Origin: Candidatus Rifleibacteriota bacterium
Lineage (GTDB): Bacteria > Muiribacteriota > Ozemobacteria > Ozemobacterales > Ozemobacteraceae
Reading direction: 5' to 3'
Assembly: GCA_018818125.1 (NCBI GenBank)
Contig: JAHISQ010000174.1
Span: 1-64,000 of the forward strand
Length of the DNA: 64,000 nt
Shown piece after piece: positions 1 to 8,155 of this stretch. The position numbers and the translations under genes are program-made. The notes below the pieces were generated by a model that was not told the origin of the DNA, did no database searches, and was given only the letters and a program-made list of their open reading frames with translations. Each line of letters begins with the position of its first letter. Position 1 is the stretch's first letter.

Positions 1-461
1 TCGGATTCGCGCTTTCAGAAACGGCCAAGGGTTCTGGCGATACCAACTTCCGACTCCATGTCGTAGATACCCGACCTCAGCTCCAAATTGGGGCAGACGG
101 CGGCCAAACCATGCGGATGAGCTTTTCCAAAATGAGCGCGAAGGCTCTGGGGGTAGAAAACCTCGATCTCACCACTATCGATGGGGCTCAACGCTCCATA
201 GGCAAGATCAACATGGCTATCGATAGAGTTTCCGCAGAACGCTCGAAACTTGGGGCGTTCCAAAATCGTCTGGGATACACCATCAGCAACCTTAATAACG
301 CCCAGACCAACCTGATCTCCGCCGAATCCAGATTGCGCGATGCCGACATTGCCGCGGAGATGATTGATTTCACTCGAGATCAGATCGTGTCCCAGGCGGG
401 AACGGCGATGTTGGCCCAGGCCAACCTGGTTCCTCAGGGTGTCTTGCGGTTACTTCAGTAG
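1..461 (+). CDS. fliC: Flagellin, C-terminal part (5' end outside window)
   Basis: The reading frame is open from base 3 and runs to a TAG at 459-461, so only about the last 152 residues are seen. Flagellin is the secreted filament subunit of the flagellum. The segment has the conserved C-terminal D0/D1 signature: a block reading QIGADGGQT, then a heptad-like helix containing RLGYTISNL and SAESRLRDADIAAEM, then a tail ending VPQGVLRLLQ, close to the usual VPQNVLSLL. The C-terminal helices polymerise in the filament core, so the protein is intact at this end. The neighbouring Nudix gene converges on it with a gap of only 21 bases and no visible hairpin. The symbol is generic; whether this is the major or a minor flagellin cannot be told from this fragment. 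Confidence 0.92.
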   Translation, partial: GFALSETAKGSGDTNFRLHVVDTRPQLQIGADGGQTMRMSFSKMSAKALGVENLDLTTIDGAQRSIGKINMAIDRVSAERSKLGAFQNRLGYTISNLNNAQTNLISAESRLRDADIAAEMIDFTRDQIVSQAGTAMLAQANLVPQGVLRLLQ

Positions 462-482
462 GAATCGAGGTAAGCAACCGGT

Positions 483-944
483 TCAGGTGTTTTTCAATAA
501 CTCCAGCAGGCCAACCGGGTATAGTGGCGGTGTTTTGGAGTTGATAGCACTGAGATTGAGCCAGATGGCGTTAAAGGGTTCACCGTTGCTTTCACAAGCT
601 TTGAAGCTGTCTACAGCATAAAGAGCTTTGTCTGACAGTTCAGCATCATAGACAAATACAATCTCGTGCCCTTTTTTGCCGTCAAAAGTGAACAGATTTT
701 CTAATACGCCGAGTAGAAGCGGGTTTTCTATTCCTGAGCCAAGTTCTTCTTCAATCTCACGGCGCAGAGCCACTTCACTTGATTCGCCAAACTCGATTCG
801 ACCACCCGGCGGACAGTAAAAAAGCTGCTGCTTCGTCGGATCAAAGGCATCGCCGACGAGAATTTGGCCCTGGTTACGAAAGACACAGACAACCTTGGCT
901 CTGATGTATCCGGTTAATGGGTCATTCGGCATGTCTGTTTCCAT
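483..944 (-). CDS. Nudix hydrolase
   Basis: A 153-residue Nudix family pyrophosphohydrolase, which cleaves a nucleoside diphosphate linked to another group X. The Nudix box is complete: GGRIEFGESSEVALRREIEE, followed by ELG, matches G-x5-E-x7-REUxEE, with the glutamates that bind the catalytic metal. The length is usual for a one-domain member. The substrate cannot be read from sequence; the context (a cytosolic HD phosphohydrolase immediately upstream) suggests nucleotide housekeeping. The ATG directly abuts the stop of the HD gene (TAA then ATG), so the two are translated from one message; an alternative ATG lies four codons in. It ends 21 bases from the convergent flagellin gene. Confidence 0.9.
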   Translation of the reverse strand: METDMPNDPLTGYIRAKVVCVFRNQGQILVGDAFDPTKQQLFYCPPGGRIEFGESSEVALRREIEEELGSGIENPLLLGVLENLFTFDGKKGHEIVFVYDAELSDKALYAVDSFKACESNGEPFNAIWLNLSAINSKTPPLYPVGLLELLKNT

Positions 945-1835
945 TTAGCCCTCCTTCAGTCGGCTGTCGATGTGGTGAAATACTGCGGTGAAAATATCTC
1001 TAACCTCTTCGCTATCGGGAAGGAATGACTGCAGCATTTTGAGATAGCCCCGCTCCTTCAGTCGGCGCAGTGTGGGCAGAAAATTAATGTCATACACCCA
1101 GCCGACCTGGAGAAGTTTGAAATCATTGAGATTCTTCAGGCTATCAAAAAGGATGGTTTTGCCATTAATAATATTTTTGTAAACTTCCGGTGAAATGCCG
1201 GGTGTATCTGCAAGATCGAGTTCGAGACCTTCGTTGTTTACACCGGCAGCCTTCTGGCGGTAATAATCGGTCACTACCCACCAGATGTCGAGTTTGTCAG
1301 CATCCCGCAGCAGACGAGAATGCAGCAGAGATCTGTCGTCTCCGTCATCAGCCAGTATTGCCCGGTTATGCAGCAAAATGGATCCAATAATGAGGTTCTG
1401 CTCAGATTTGTCGAGATGCGATAAAACGCTTTTATCGCGCAGAATCTCGACGCCAAAGGCGGCATGATTGATTGATCTTTTGTCGGAAAAGGTTCGGTAG
1501 CGCTTGAATTGTTCAAATCTGCCGACATCGTGAAACAGTGCGGCAATCTCGGCCAGGCAAAGGTTTCGTTCGTCAAGTCCGAGATCTTTGCCGATATTGA
1601 CAGCTGCACGACAGACCCGCTGCGTGTGCTGATACTTCAGATCTATGTTTGTCTGAATTGCGGGGTCATCAGACGCAAAAGTCCCGACGTAAGAATCAAA
1701 CCAGTTCTTAAAATGCGGAAAATCAGTCGAAGTAAGTGTCGTCAGAGAATCTGCACGAACAGGAACTTTGGGAAAATCATCACCATGCATATATTCACCT
1801 GCCAATATCTCTGAACGGTCTGACTGAAGGTTCAT
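945..1835 (-). CDS. HD-domain metal-dependent phosphohydrolase
   Basis: A 296-residue cytosolic protein with an HD domain over roughly residues 60-220. The metal-binding set is visible: an early His in KYQHTQRV, the HD doublet in ALFHDVGRFEQF, a His in INHAAFG, a His in LLHN and a late Asp in RDADKLD. HD proteins of this kind hydrolyse phosphate esters of nucleotides. The C-terminal third has no motif I recognise. First gene of a two-gene unit with the Nudix hydrolase. The first ATG has only a weak ribosome site; a second ATG lies at residue 16. Function beyond phosphohydrolase is not determinable. Confidence 0.85.
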   Translation of the reverse strand: MNLQSDRSEILAGEYMHGDDFPKVPVRADSLTTLTSTDFPHFKNWFDSYVGTFASDDPAIQTNIDLKYQHTQRVCRAAVNIGKDLGLDERNLCLAEIAALFHDVGRFEQFKRYRTFSDKRSINHAAFGVEILRDKSVLSHLDKSEQNLIIGSILLHNRAILADDGDDRSLLHSRLLRDADKLDIWWVVTDYYRQKAAGVNNEGLELDLADTPGISPEVYKNIINGKTILFDSLKNLNDFKLLQVGWVYDINFLPTLRRLKERGYLKMLQSFLPDSEEVRDIFTAVFHHIDSRLKEG

Positions 1836-2078
1836 TCAATACTGCTTTCAAGTAACGCTTATTTTAAGGCTTTTTTTCAATTTTCGCAATCTGGCTGTGC
1901 CAGGTCGTTTTAAAAATTGTCTCAAGAGATTGACAGCTTATAAGTGCATACATATAATGCGTAGAAAGTTGCAATGCTGACGAAACCGTTCATCAGGAAA
2001 GACTTGGTATGGTCATTTCAGCTGATGGGATTTCAAATTATCGACGCATAGTTCAATGTTCAGAAACCAGAGGTCAAC

Positions 2079-3065
2079 TTGAAAAGAAATCAACCAGATC
2101 TTTCGCAGCATGAAGTCAGCCTTGGTCTGCTAGCCAGCATCTTTCCGCAACTTGCACCTTTAGCACGCTTTATGGGCGTCGGCAATGTTACCTATACCCG
2201 CAGTACTGCTTTTATTGGCATTTTAAAGCAGCTTTTTCTTGTAGCGGTTGCCTCTATAATATTCTCTTTGGCTATCACAGCAATCGATTATCTAAACAAA
2301 CTGATTGGTATCCCGGAATTAGAAAAATCTATCTCTAAACTTTCAGGCACTCTGTTTGCACTGCCGCTGATGCTTTTTACTCTGGTTGCTCTGAATAATG
2401 CTTTCGACCTCTTTTATCTGATACTGACTGGGCATCAGTTCAATGCCGCCGGAGAAGAGCTCAGATCGGTCAAGATCTTAGTTCTTGCGGCCAGCTTTGT
2501 TGGCAGTATGGCTCTTGGCGTCGTTCTCTGGGTAAACGGCGGATCTTACCTCGAAAAACGCATGGGTCTGCATAAAGAACAAAAAGAATATTTCAGCTAC
2601 CTTGATCAGGGGTGTGATGCCTGGAACAGTTACATTACGGCCGGCCCTCAGCACAACATAGACTTCAGCTATACCGACCTGTCAAATCGAAATTTCAATG
2701 GTTTTTTCTTTAAATACGTCACCTTCAAATACGCCAACCTGACCGGCACCGTCTTCGAAGACTGCAACCTGCAAAGCGCCTGGTTTGAAGGTGCAATCTG
2801 CCAAAAAACCAGCTTTAAAGAGTCGTACCTTCGTATGGCTGATTTTACTGAGGCCGATCTTACCGACGCCAGCCTTGAAGGCGCATATGGTGAAAAGGAA
2901 GACTTTAAAAGGGCAAATATAGACCTGCGCGAGCTCGAAAAACTTCGCTCACCTGTCGATTCACGCTGGCATAATTCCTCATGGCAGGATTACCATTCCC
3001 CCGAGTGGCTCCGTGAAAAGGGCTACTACATTGAGTCCAAACCCACAGCAGAAAGCCAATTCTAA
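2079..3065 (+). CDS. Membrane protein with pentapeptide repeats
   Basis: A 328-residue protein beginning with TTG (preceded by AGAGG). Residues about 15-165 contain three to four hydrophobic segments (for example around LFLVAVASIIFSLAITAI and LFALPLMLFTLVAL), resembling a Yip1-like membrane domain. Residues about 190-275 form pentapeptide repeats of the A(D/N)LxX type: YTDLSNRNF, YANLTGTVF, MADFTEADLTDASL. Such repeats fold as a right-handed quadrilateral beta helix and usually mediate protein contacts. The region upstream (1836-2078) separates it from a divergent HD gene. No partner is obvious and I cannot assign a function. If an upstream start were used the N-terminus would change; TTG is the first sensible start in frame. 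Confidence 0.75.
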   Translation: MKRNQPDLSQHEVSLGLLASIFPQLAPLARFMGVGNVTYTRSTAFIGILKQLFLVAVASIIFSLAITAIDYLNKLIGIPELEKSISKLSGTLFALPLMLFTLVALNNAFDLFYLILTGHQFNAAGEELRSVKILVLAASFVGSMALGVVLWVNGGSYLEKRMGLHKEQKEYFSYLDQGCDAWNSYITAGPQHNIDFSYTDLSNRNFNGFFFKYVTFKYANLTGTVFEDCNLQSAWFEGAICQKTSFKESYLRMADFTEADLTDASLEGAYGEKEDFKRANIDLRELEKLRSPVDSRWHNSSWQDYHSPEWLREKGYYIESKPTAESQF

Positions 3066-3163
3066 TTTAGAGCAGACACATGATCAGGTTTATTGAGTCA
3101 GTCGTCTATTTGTGGTAATCTGCAGGCGATAAAAATGGCAAAATCTTCAGTTGAGGTTTGTTA

Positions 3164-3877
3164 ATGCTGGTAAAAAGCGTAAATTTCAGGGTAGCAATGC
3201 TCCTGGTGTGCCTGGTTCTGGTAACGTCTACTTCTCAAGCCGATGTTGGCGTTAAAATTGATTATGTAAACCGCTATATTTGGAGAGGCTTCGATCTGAA
3301 CCCTGACAATCATTATGTGGTTCAGCCCTCTCTGGATTATGCTTTTCCTGAAAGCCGCTGGTCAGTAAACGTTTGGCACAGCATTTCGGCTGAAAACAGC
3401 AAGACGAACGAAATAGACCTGACATTCAACTATAATTTTCCTGCCTGTAAAGACATATCGATGTCGGCCGGTATTATTCACTACGGATTATATTGGGCTG
3501 ACAACTACAACCAGGACGACAACACAAGCATTGAAACCTATTTTTCAGCCAGCTGGGACAAAGTCGCATTGCACCCGAAACTTTCTTTCTACCATGACTG
3601 CAAAAACGGCAATGGCCTGTATACGCAATTGTCTATATCCGAAGAGATCGCTCTGTCGAAAAAGCAGAACCTCGATATTAGCTCTTCTTTAGGTTACAAC
3701 CAGAAGCAATGGATCAACAGAGCCGGTTTCAGCGATTTGAGCCTGACCGCCTCATTGCCCTTAACCAGCGGCAAAACGACGATAACTCCATTTGCCGGCA
3801 TTTCATGGCCGCTGATGAAAGAAATCAACCCCGGTGTCGACAGAGAATACTGGCTTGGGCTCAGTCTCGGATTCTAA
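3164..3877 (+). CDS. Outer-membrane beta-barrel protein (TorF-like putative porin)
   Basis: About 238 residues with a signal peptide (residues 1-24, cleaved near SQA-DVG) followed by alternating beta strands and a C-terminal phenylalanine (GLSLGF), the usual outer-membrane insertion signal. The opening strand YVNRYIWRGFDL resembles the TorF family of putative porins. The start at ATG 3164 is chosen because GAGG lies seven bases upstream; a TTG two codons earlier is less well placed. Likely a small channel or structural barrel in the outer membrane. Monocistronic; the next gene is convergent with 16 bases between stops and no visible terminator. Confidence 0.75.
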   Translation: MLVKSVNFRVAMLLVCLVLVTSTSQADVGVKIDYVNRYIWRGFDLNPDNHYVVQPSLDYAFPESRWSVNVWHSISAENSKTNEIDLTFNYNFPACKDISMSAGIIHYGLYWADNYNQDDNTSIETYFSASWDKVALHPKLSFYHDCKNGNGLYTQLSISEEIALSKKQNLDISSSLGYNQKQWINRAGFSDLSLTASLPLTSGKTTITPFAGISWPLMKEINPGVDREYWLGLSLGF

Positions 3878-3893
3878 TAATGAATGCGACCTG

Positions 3894-5132
3894 TTAATCC
3901 TGCGCTGATTTAAGCCTTTTTTCGATTGCTTTTGCCCACTTGTTTTGGCACTCCATCTTTATTGAAGAGCAGCCGTTAAAACTCGAAAATTCGCTTATGC
4001 GCCTGGCAACAGCACGAACTAGATTCTCTTTATCGCAGGACTTTGCCGGGAAATCTGACAGGTGGAGATTTTTTACTATTAACATCCTGTCTGAGCGATC
4101 GGCTTTGGCGTCAATTGTTCCGATCAGATCTGTTCCCGCAAGAATCGGGCACGAGAAATAGCCGAACTTTCTGTTGGCCTGCGGAACATAGCATTCGAAA
4201 ACGTAGTCGAAGTTAAAGAGCCTCTTGACGAAATCACGGCGTATCATCATGTTGTCAAAGGGCGAAAGAATGTGCACCTTTTGCCCGTTTTGCCCTGTGT
4301 TCCCGCCATATTCAAAGTGAATTGACAAAGAGTTTTCCAAAACTGTTTTTAGAGCATAATACTGATCTGCAAGATTCTCGATCTTGAGCAACTGGACTTC
4401 TCCGGCACCAATCATTTCATTAAGCACGCTGGTCGCTGTTGTTTTGTCTTTGATAAACCAGAGCAGATCAGCTTTATTTGCTACTCCAAGAGTTCTAAAA
4501 ACGCGCATCAAATAGTGCCGGTGGGTTTCTTCATGGCTCGGCATCAATGTTGAGGGCTTTTCCCCGGTGAGCGAAAATGCGCGTTCGGTAAGATCGTAGT
4601 AGCGCTTGAAATTTTTGCGGTGTGAGATCATGAGTTCGCCCTGCCAGTAGAGCACCTCAAGGATCTGCTTGGCAGGTTTACGCTCCCACCATCCACCGCC
4701 CTTGAAATCAGGCGGGGCCTCAAAATCTGAAGCCGATACCGGTCCTTCCGCCATAATCCGTTTGCGGATATCTTTAACTAACTTTTTGTTATTAGAAAGG
4801 ATCTCCCGGCAGTCTTCGCGTTCACGAAACGTCTGCATGAGCGGAAGCGAAAATCTGTAATCACTCATCGGAAGATACGACATCGCATGCGCCCAGTATT
4901 CAAAAACAGCCTTCTCGTTACCATGGAGATTACTGAGGTCGTCAGGTGTGAACTCCGGACATCTGGACCACAGAGTGTGATTGTGTGCCCTCTCAACCAC
5001 ATAAATTGAATCGATCTGGATATAGCCAAGGTGGTCGATGATCTCAGACATTGAACCGTTGAAATCAGAAAGGAACTGCTGTCTGAGGATGATTTTACGG
5101 GCATTGGAAATAGAGATAAAGTGGCTTGTCAT
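3894..5132 (-). CDS. YcaQ/AlkZ-like winged-helix DNA glycosylase
   Basis: About 412 residues belonging to the HTH_42/YcaQ family. E. coli YcaQ (AlkX) and Streptomyces AlkZ unhook interstrand DNA crosslinks by removing alkylated bases. The catalytic Q-phi-D motif appears as LGYIQIDSIYVVERAHNH near residue 35, and the family's WSRCPEF and YWAHAMSYLP blocks follow. Three winged-helix modules are expected; the C-terminal part (about 250-390) contains LSPFDNMMIRRDFVKRLF, also typical. Two starts are possible: ATG 5132 (used here) or GTG 5147 five codons earlier; neither has a clear ribosome site. A role in repair of alkylation or natural-product damage is inferred from family only. Confidence 0.85.
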   Translation of the reverse strand: MTSHFISISNARKIILRQQFLSDFNGSMSEIIDHLGYIQIDSIYVVERAHNHTLWSRCPEFTPDDLSNLHGNEKAVFEYWAHAMSYLPMSDYRFSLPLMQTFREREDCREILSNNKKLVKDIRKRIMAEGPVSASDFEAPPDFKGGGWWERKPAKQILEVLYWQGELMISHRKNFKRYYDLTERAFSLTGEKPSTLMPSHEETHRHYLMRVFRTLGVANKADLLWFIKDKTTATSVLNEMIGAGEVQLLKIENLADQYYALKTVLENSLSIHFEYGGNTGQNGQKVHILSPFDNMMIRRDFVKRLFNFDYVFECYVPQANRKFGYFSCPILAGTDLIGTIDAKADRSDRMLIVKNLHLSDFPAKSCDKENLVRAVARRISEFSSFNGCSSIKMECQNKWAKAIEKRLKSAQD

Positions 5133-5189
5133 GCGAAATTTTAGCACTGCTGCCCGGTCAGGTCAATTATTAAAGAACTAAACTGAAAG

Positions 5190-6371
5190 CTAATCTTGAC
5201 GGGGAACGAATTCACGGATGAGAGTCTGTTTGTCGGCGTCCCAAAATTTTACTTCAGGGAAACAGTCGGCGACACCAACATCACGCCCGCCATTGTCGCT
5301 GCCCGAAACAATTATTGAGTCGTCTGCAGCGAAAGTAATGCCTCTGACGTGCGAACTATGACCGACCCAGGACTTAATCAGCTCGCCACTGCGCAGATCC
5401 CATAGTGAAATACGACCAGACACACCTCCAGCAACCAGTTTCGTGCCATCATGGCTGAGAGAAATCGCACGAATCCAGTCTTTGGTCTCGGTCACCATCT
5501 TTTTTCCGACACCATTTTCATCAACAATATGGATTTCTGACGAATCTGCACTTGTAGTCATCACTGCAAGCGACTTTCCGTCGCCAGAAAAGGCCAGAAG
5601 ACGAATTGTCCCGGAAAGCTCAAAAGGCGTGAACCAGGCTCCCGTATCTTTTTGGGTGAGCTCAGGCAGATTATAATACTTTAATTGTGAGCCAGTCCCA
5701 CAGACTAATATAGGAAAAAGCGGATGCGCCGCCAGTTCGGCACTGTAAATACTGTCCCCGGGAATCTCGACAGTTTTAAGAATCTCGCCATTTTCAGCAT
5801 TCCAGCAGCGCATCAGAACCCCGGGATCTTCTGACAGAGCTCCGATGAGAAAGTGGCTGTCGTGCGAAAAAGCTGCCGAGCTCGGGCACTGATGTGCCTC
5901 GAAGTCATCTGAATCACGTTCTCCCAGAAAATCAGGCGGCCAGAATGGCCCGAACCTGATTTTGCCAACCTGCTTCGCTCCAGGCAGATCCCACAGGGTT
6001 GTATGACAAAAATCGGAAGAAGGCACAATCGCAACAGCGCGGGTTCCGTCGGGTGAAACCAGTGGCACGGCAATTCTTCCGGCAAACAGGTTTTCGGATT
6101 TAGTTGGCGACAGTTTTTTTACGAATTTCCCTGTCTCAAATTCCCAGAAATAAAGCTCACCGTTGCGATTGACAGTGACAACGTGCCTGCCATCAGGAGT
6201 AACAGAAAGTCCCCACACCGCTGTCCTCATCGCCTCATAATGATTTGTCTCTGCCGACTCCTCGCTTGCAGATGCGAGAAGTCGACTATCCGAAGTTTGG
6301 GCAAGAATATTACCTGAAGTGAAGATTCCATAAAGAATCAGCGCTAACAATTTCCATCCAATTGTCTTCAT
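5190..6371 (-). CDS. Exported WD40-repeat protein
   Basis: 393 residues. The start at ATG 6371 is chosen because AAGGA lies just upstream and the protein then opens with a signal peptide (MKTIGWKLLALILYGIF, cleavage after NILAQ). The rest is a chain of WD40 blades: AVWGLSVTPDGRHVVTVNRN, then LVSPDGTRAVAI, AFSHDSHFLIGA, LLAFSGDGKSLAVM, LSHDGTKLVAGG with SLWDLRSGELI, and ITFAADDSIIVSGSDNG. About six or seven blades, enough for one propeller. WD40 propellers are protein-interaction platforms; in an exported setting the partner is unknown. Monocistronic. Bacterial periplasmic WD40 proteins are not rare in large-genome environmental lineages. Confidence 0.85.
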   Translation of the reverse strand: MKTIGWKLLALILYGIFTSGNILAQTSDSRLLASASEESAETNHYEAMRTAVWGLSVTPDGRHVVTVNRNGELYFWEFETGKFVKKLSPTKSENLFAGRIAVPLVSPDGTRAVAIVPSSDFCHTTLWDLPGAKQVGKIRFGPFWPPDFLGERDSDDFEAHQCPSSAAFSHDSHFLIGALSEDPGVLMRCWNAENGEILKTVEIPGDSIYSAELAAHPLFPILVCGTGSQLKYYNLPELTQKDTGAWFTPFELSGTIRLLAFSGDGKSLAVMTTSADSSEIHIVDENGVGKKMVTETKDWIRAISLSHDGTKLVAGGVSGRISLWDLRSGELIKSWVGHSSHVRGITFAADDSIIVSGSDNGGRDVGVADCFPEVKFWDADKQTLIREFVPRQD

Positions 6372-6717
6372 TACAATTCCTTTTATACTTAAACTGTGAG
6401 CAAAGGCTCCGACAATCTGAAGCAGTATTTCACCCGAGCGTAGAAGTGTTCGATCCTGAGGTTCTGAACAGGCTGCTGTAGACAGCCTTAATACTGTGTC
6501 CAGCAAAAGATCTCCACGCAATATTAAACCAGATTGAGCAGGCAGGCGCAATGCAAATTATTTTGGTTTGGAGTGATCCTGACACATGGTAATATATGCC
6601 TGTTTTGAACTGACTTACAGAATAACCCCGTTAAGTTGCCTGATGAAGACATGCTGATATCGCCCCCCGCCGTATGAAGATAAGAGAAACAGAGCACGTG
6701 CTTGAAAACAGATTTTA
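6372..6717. other. Divergent intergenic region, no gene seen
   Basis: 346 bases between the divergent WD40 gene and the membrane-protein gene at 6718. Open frames here on either strand lack a ribosome site and recognisable protein features. Promoters for both flanking genes must lie here, but I see no hexamer pair that I would trust and no dyad or terminator. Confidence 0.5.
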
Positions 6718-7422
6718 ATGACAAAGGCAAAGCACCGAACAAAACACAATACTACTTCGAAGCGAAATAGATTCGAGGCAGCACTGCTGACAACTGTCGA
6801 GCTTCCGACAGATGGGGTTCAACGACCGGAACACTGGCTGGCAAAGCTGTTATGGCCTGAGTTCGAAGAACTGCCGGTTGGTCTGATGTCTATTACTTTA
6901 ATTCTCATGCTTGCGCTTGAGAAGGACCTGCAGATGTTTGTCATGGAAACACTGGCCGGCTCGTTCAGTCCATTGCTGGTTATTCTTTTTTTCAATCTCA
7001 TCGCTTTCGGCATACTGGCTTTGTATCATGTTTTTTCAAAAGCCCCAAAGAGTGATCTTGAAAAACGTGGCATGATTGGGTTTGCAGTCGTCTGTTGTGC
7101 CACTTCTGGGCTTCTGGGCGGATATCGCCTTTATCTTGAACAAAGCTCTTGGCTGCAATTATTTGGCATCTGGAATGTGCTTCAGGGCGTATCTCTTGTA
7201 ATTTTATTCCAGACAAAGGCTCTCAACGAAAAAAGCATGTCTGATCAGAATGCGCCACTGGCTGGCACCATAGCCAACTTCATCCTTGTTGGCTCCCTTT
7301 ACGTAATTCTAAAATACGGCTTTAATCTGCATTATATCGACAATTTTTCCATCTGTGTCGCATATGCCATGAGCGTTTCTTTGTGGGTTTGTGACTATAT
7401 ATACAGCAATAATAGAGAGTGA
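6718..7422 (+). CDS. Polytopic membrane protein of unknown function
   Basis: 234 residues with a basic N-terminal tail (KAKHRTKHNTTSKRNR) and then six probable transmembrane segments from about residue 55 onward, including PVGLMSITLILMLAL, LLVILFFNLIAFGILALY and GMIGFAVVCCATSGLLGGY. No family is recognised and there are no catalytic-looking motifs. It lies 11 bases upstream of the VanX-like dipeptidase gene, so the two are probably one transcript; a role linked to the envelope is possible but not shown. No convincing ribosome site precedes the first ATG, so the start could be internal. Confidence 0.6.
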   Translation: MTKAKHRTKHNTTSKRNRFEAALLTTVELPTDGVQRPEHWLAKLLWPEFEELPVGLMSITLILMLALEKDLQMFVMETLAGSFSPLLVILFFNLIAFGILALYHVFSKAPKSDLEKRGMIGFAVVCCATSGLLGGYRLYLEQSSWLQLFGIWNVLQGVSLVILFQTKALNEKSMSDQNAPLAGTIANFILVGSLYVILKYGFNLHYIDNFSICVAYAMSVSLWVCDYIYSNNRE

Positions 7423-7433
7423 GGTAATAAGCT

Positions 7434-8141
7434 ATGTTAAAAACTATCAGATCTGCCGGGTTTGTTCTTCTGCTTGTTGTTTTTATGACTTTAACTGTTA
7501 GCGGTTTTACGAAAGACGATACCCAAACAGACACGCTGACAGCAAAGGGATTTCTATGCCTGCAGGATCTCGTGCCAGAGATCATACCAGATGTCAGATA
7601 CGCAACAACCAATAACTTCACGCATAAACAGATTTATGATTCTGATCGTCTATACCTGCTTGCTCCGGCAGCCAGACAGTTTAAGATGGCAGCCAGATAC
7701 CTGAAGATCACCAGCAATCTTTATTTCCGGGTATTCGATGCTTATAGACCGCTCTCGGTGCAGAAAAAATTCTGGGCGATTCTGCCCGATCCGAATTTCG
7801 TTGCTGATCCGAAAACCGGTTCACGTCACAATCGTGGGGCGGCAATTGATCTTACTCTGGCCGACAGCGAAGGCAATGCTCTGGAAATGGGAACAGAGTT
7901 TGACGACTTTACCAGTCTGGCAGCATGGTCTGCCGAAGCCATTTCAGACGAGGCCCGGCAGAATCGAAACAAGCTGAAAGAAGTTATGGAAAAATTCGGT
8001 TTTAAAGCTCTACCATCTGAATGGTGGCATTTCGACTTTGTCGAGCTTCAGAACACAGTAAACCTCGACATCCCTATTCCGCCAAAAAAGCAGGATGCCG
8101 ATAGCGCTGACAACCAGTTAACTTGCCCTGAGCAAAATTAG
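7434..8141 (+). CDS. D-alanyl-D-alanine dipeptidase (VanX/DdpX-like, M15D)
   Basis: 235 residues; an N-terminal signal peptide (VLLLVVFMTLTVSGF) places it in the periplasm. Family M15D enzymes hydrolyse D-Ala-D-Ala. The zinc site is complete: SRHNRGAAIDLTL supplies His and Asp, and EWWHFDF supplies the catalytic Glu and the third ligand His. The conserved FRVFDAYRPLSVQ block is also present. In this context, with a signal peptide and no vanH or vanA ligase nearby, peptidoglycan turnover (as for DdpX) is more likely than glycopeptide resistance. Preceded by GAGGTAATAAGCT before the ATG. Follows the membrane-protein gene by 11 bases. Confidence 0.9.
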   Translation: MLKTIRSAGFVLLLVVFMTLTVSGFTKDDTQTDTLTAKGFLCLQDLVPEIIPDVRYATTNNFTHKQIYDSDRLYLLAPAARQFKMAARYLKITSNLYFRVFDAYRPLSVQKKFWAILPDPNFVADPKTGSRHNRGAAIDLTLADSEGNALEMGTEFDDFTSLAAWSAEAISDEARQNRNKLKEVMEKFGFKALPSEWWHFDFVELQNTVNLDIPIPPKKQDADSADNQLTCPEQN

Positions 8142-8155
8142 TTCTTAACGCCAGT

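Noticed and set aside
7434-8141. Glycopeptide (vancomycin) resistance gene vanX
   Set aside because: No vanH/vanA-type genes nearby and it has a signal peptide; a general periplasmic dipeptidase fits better.
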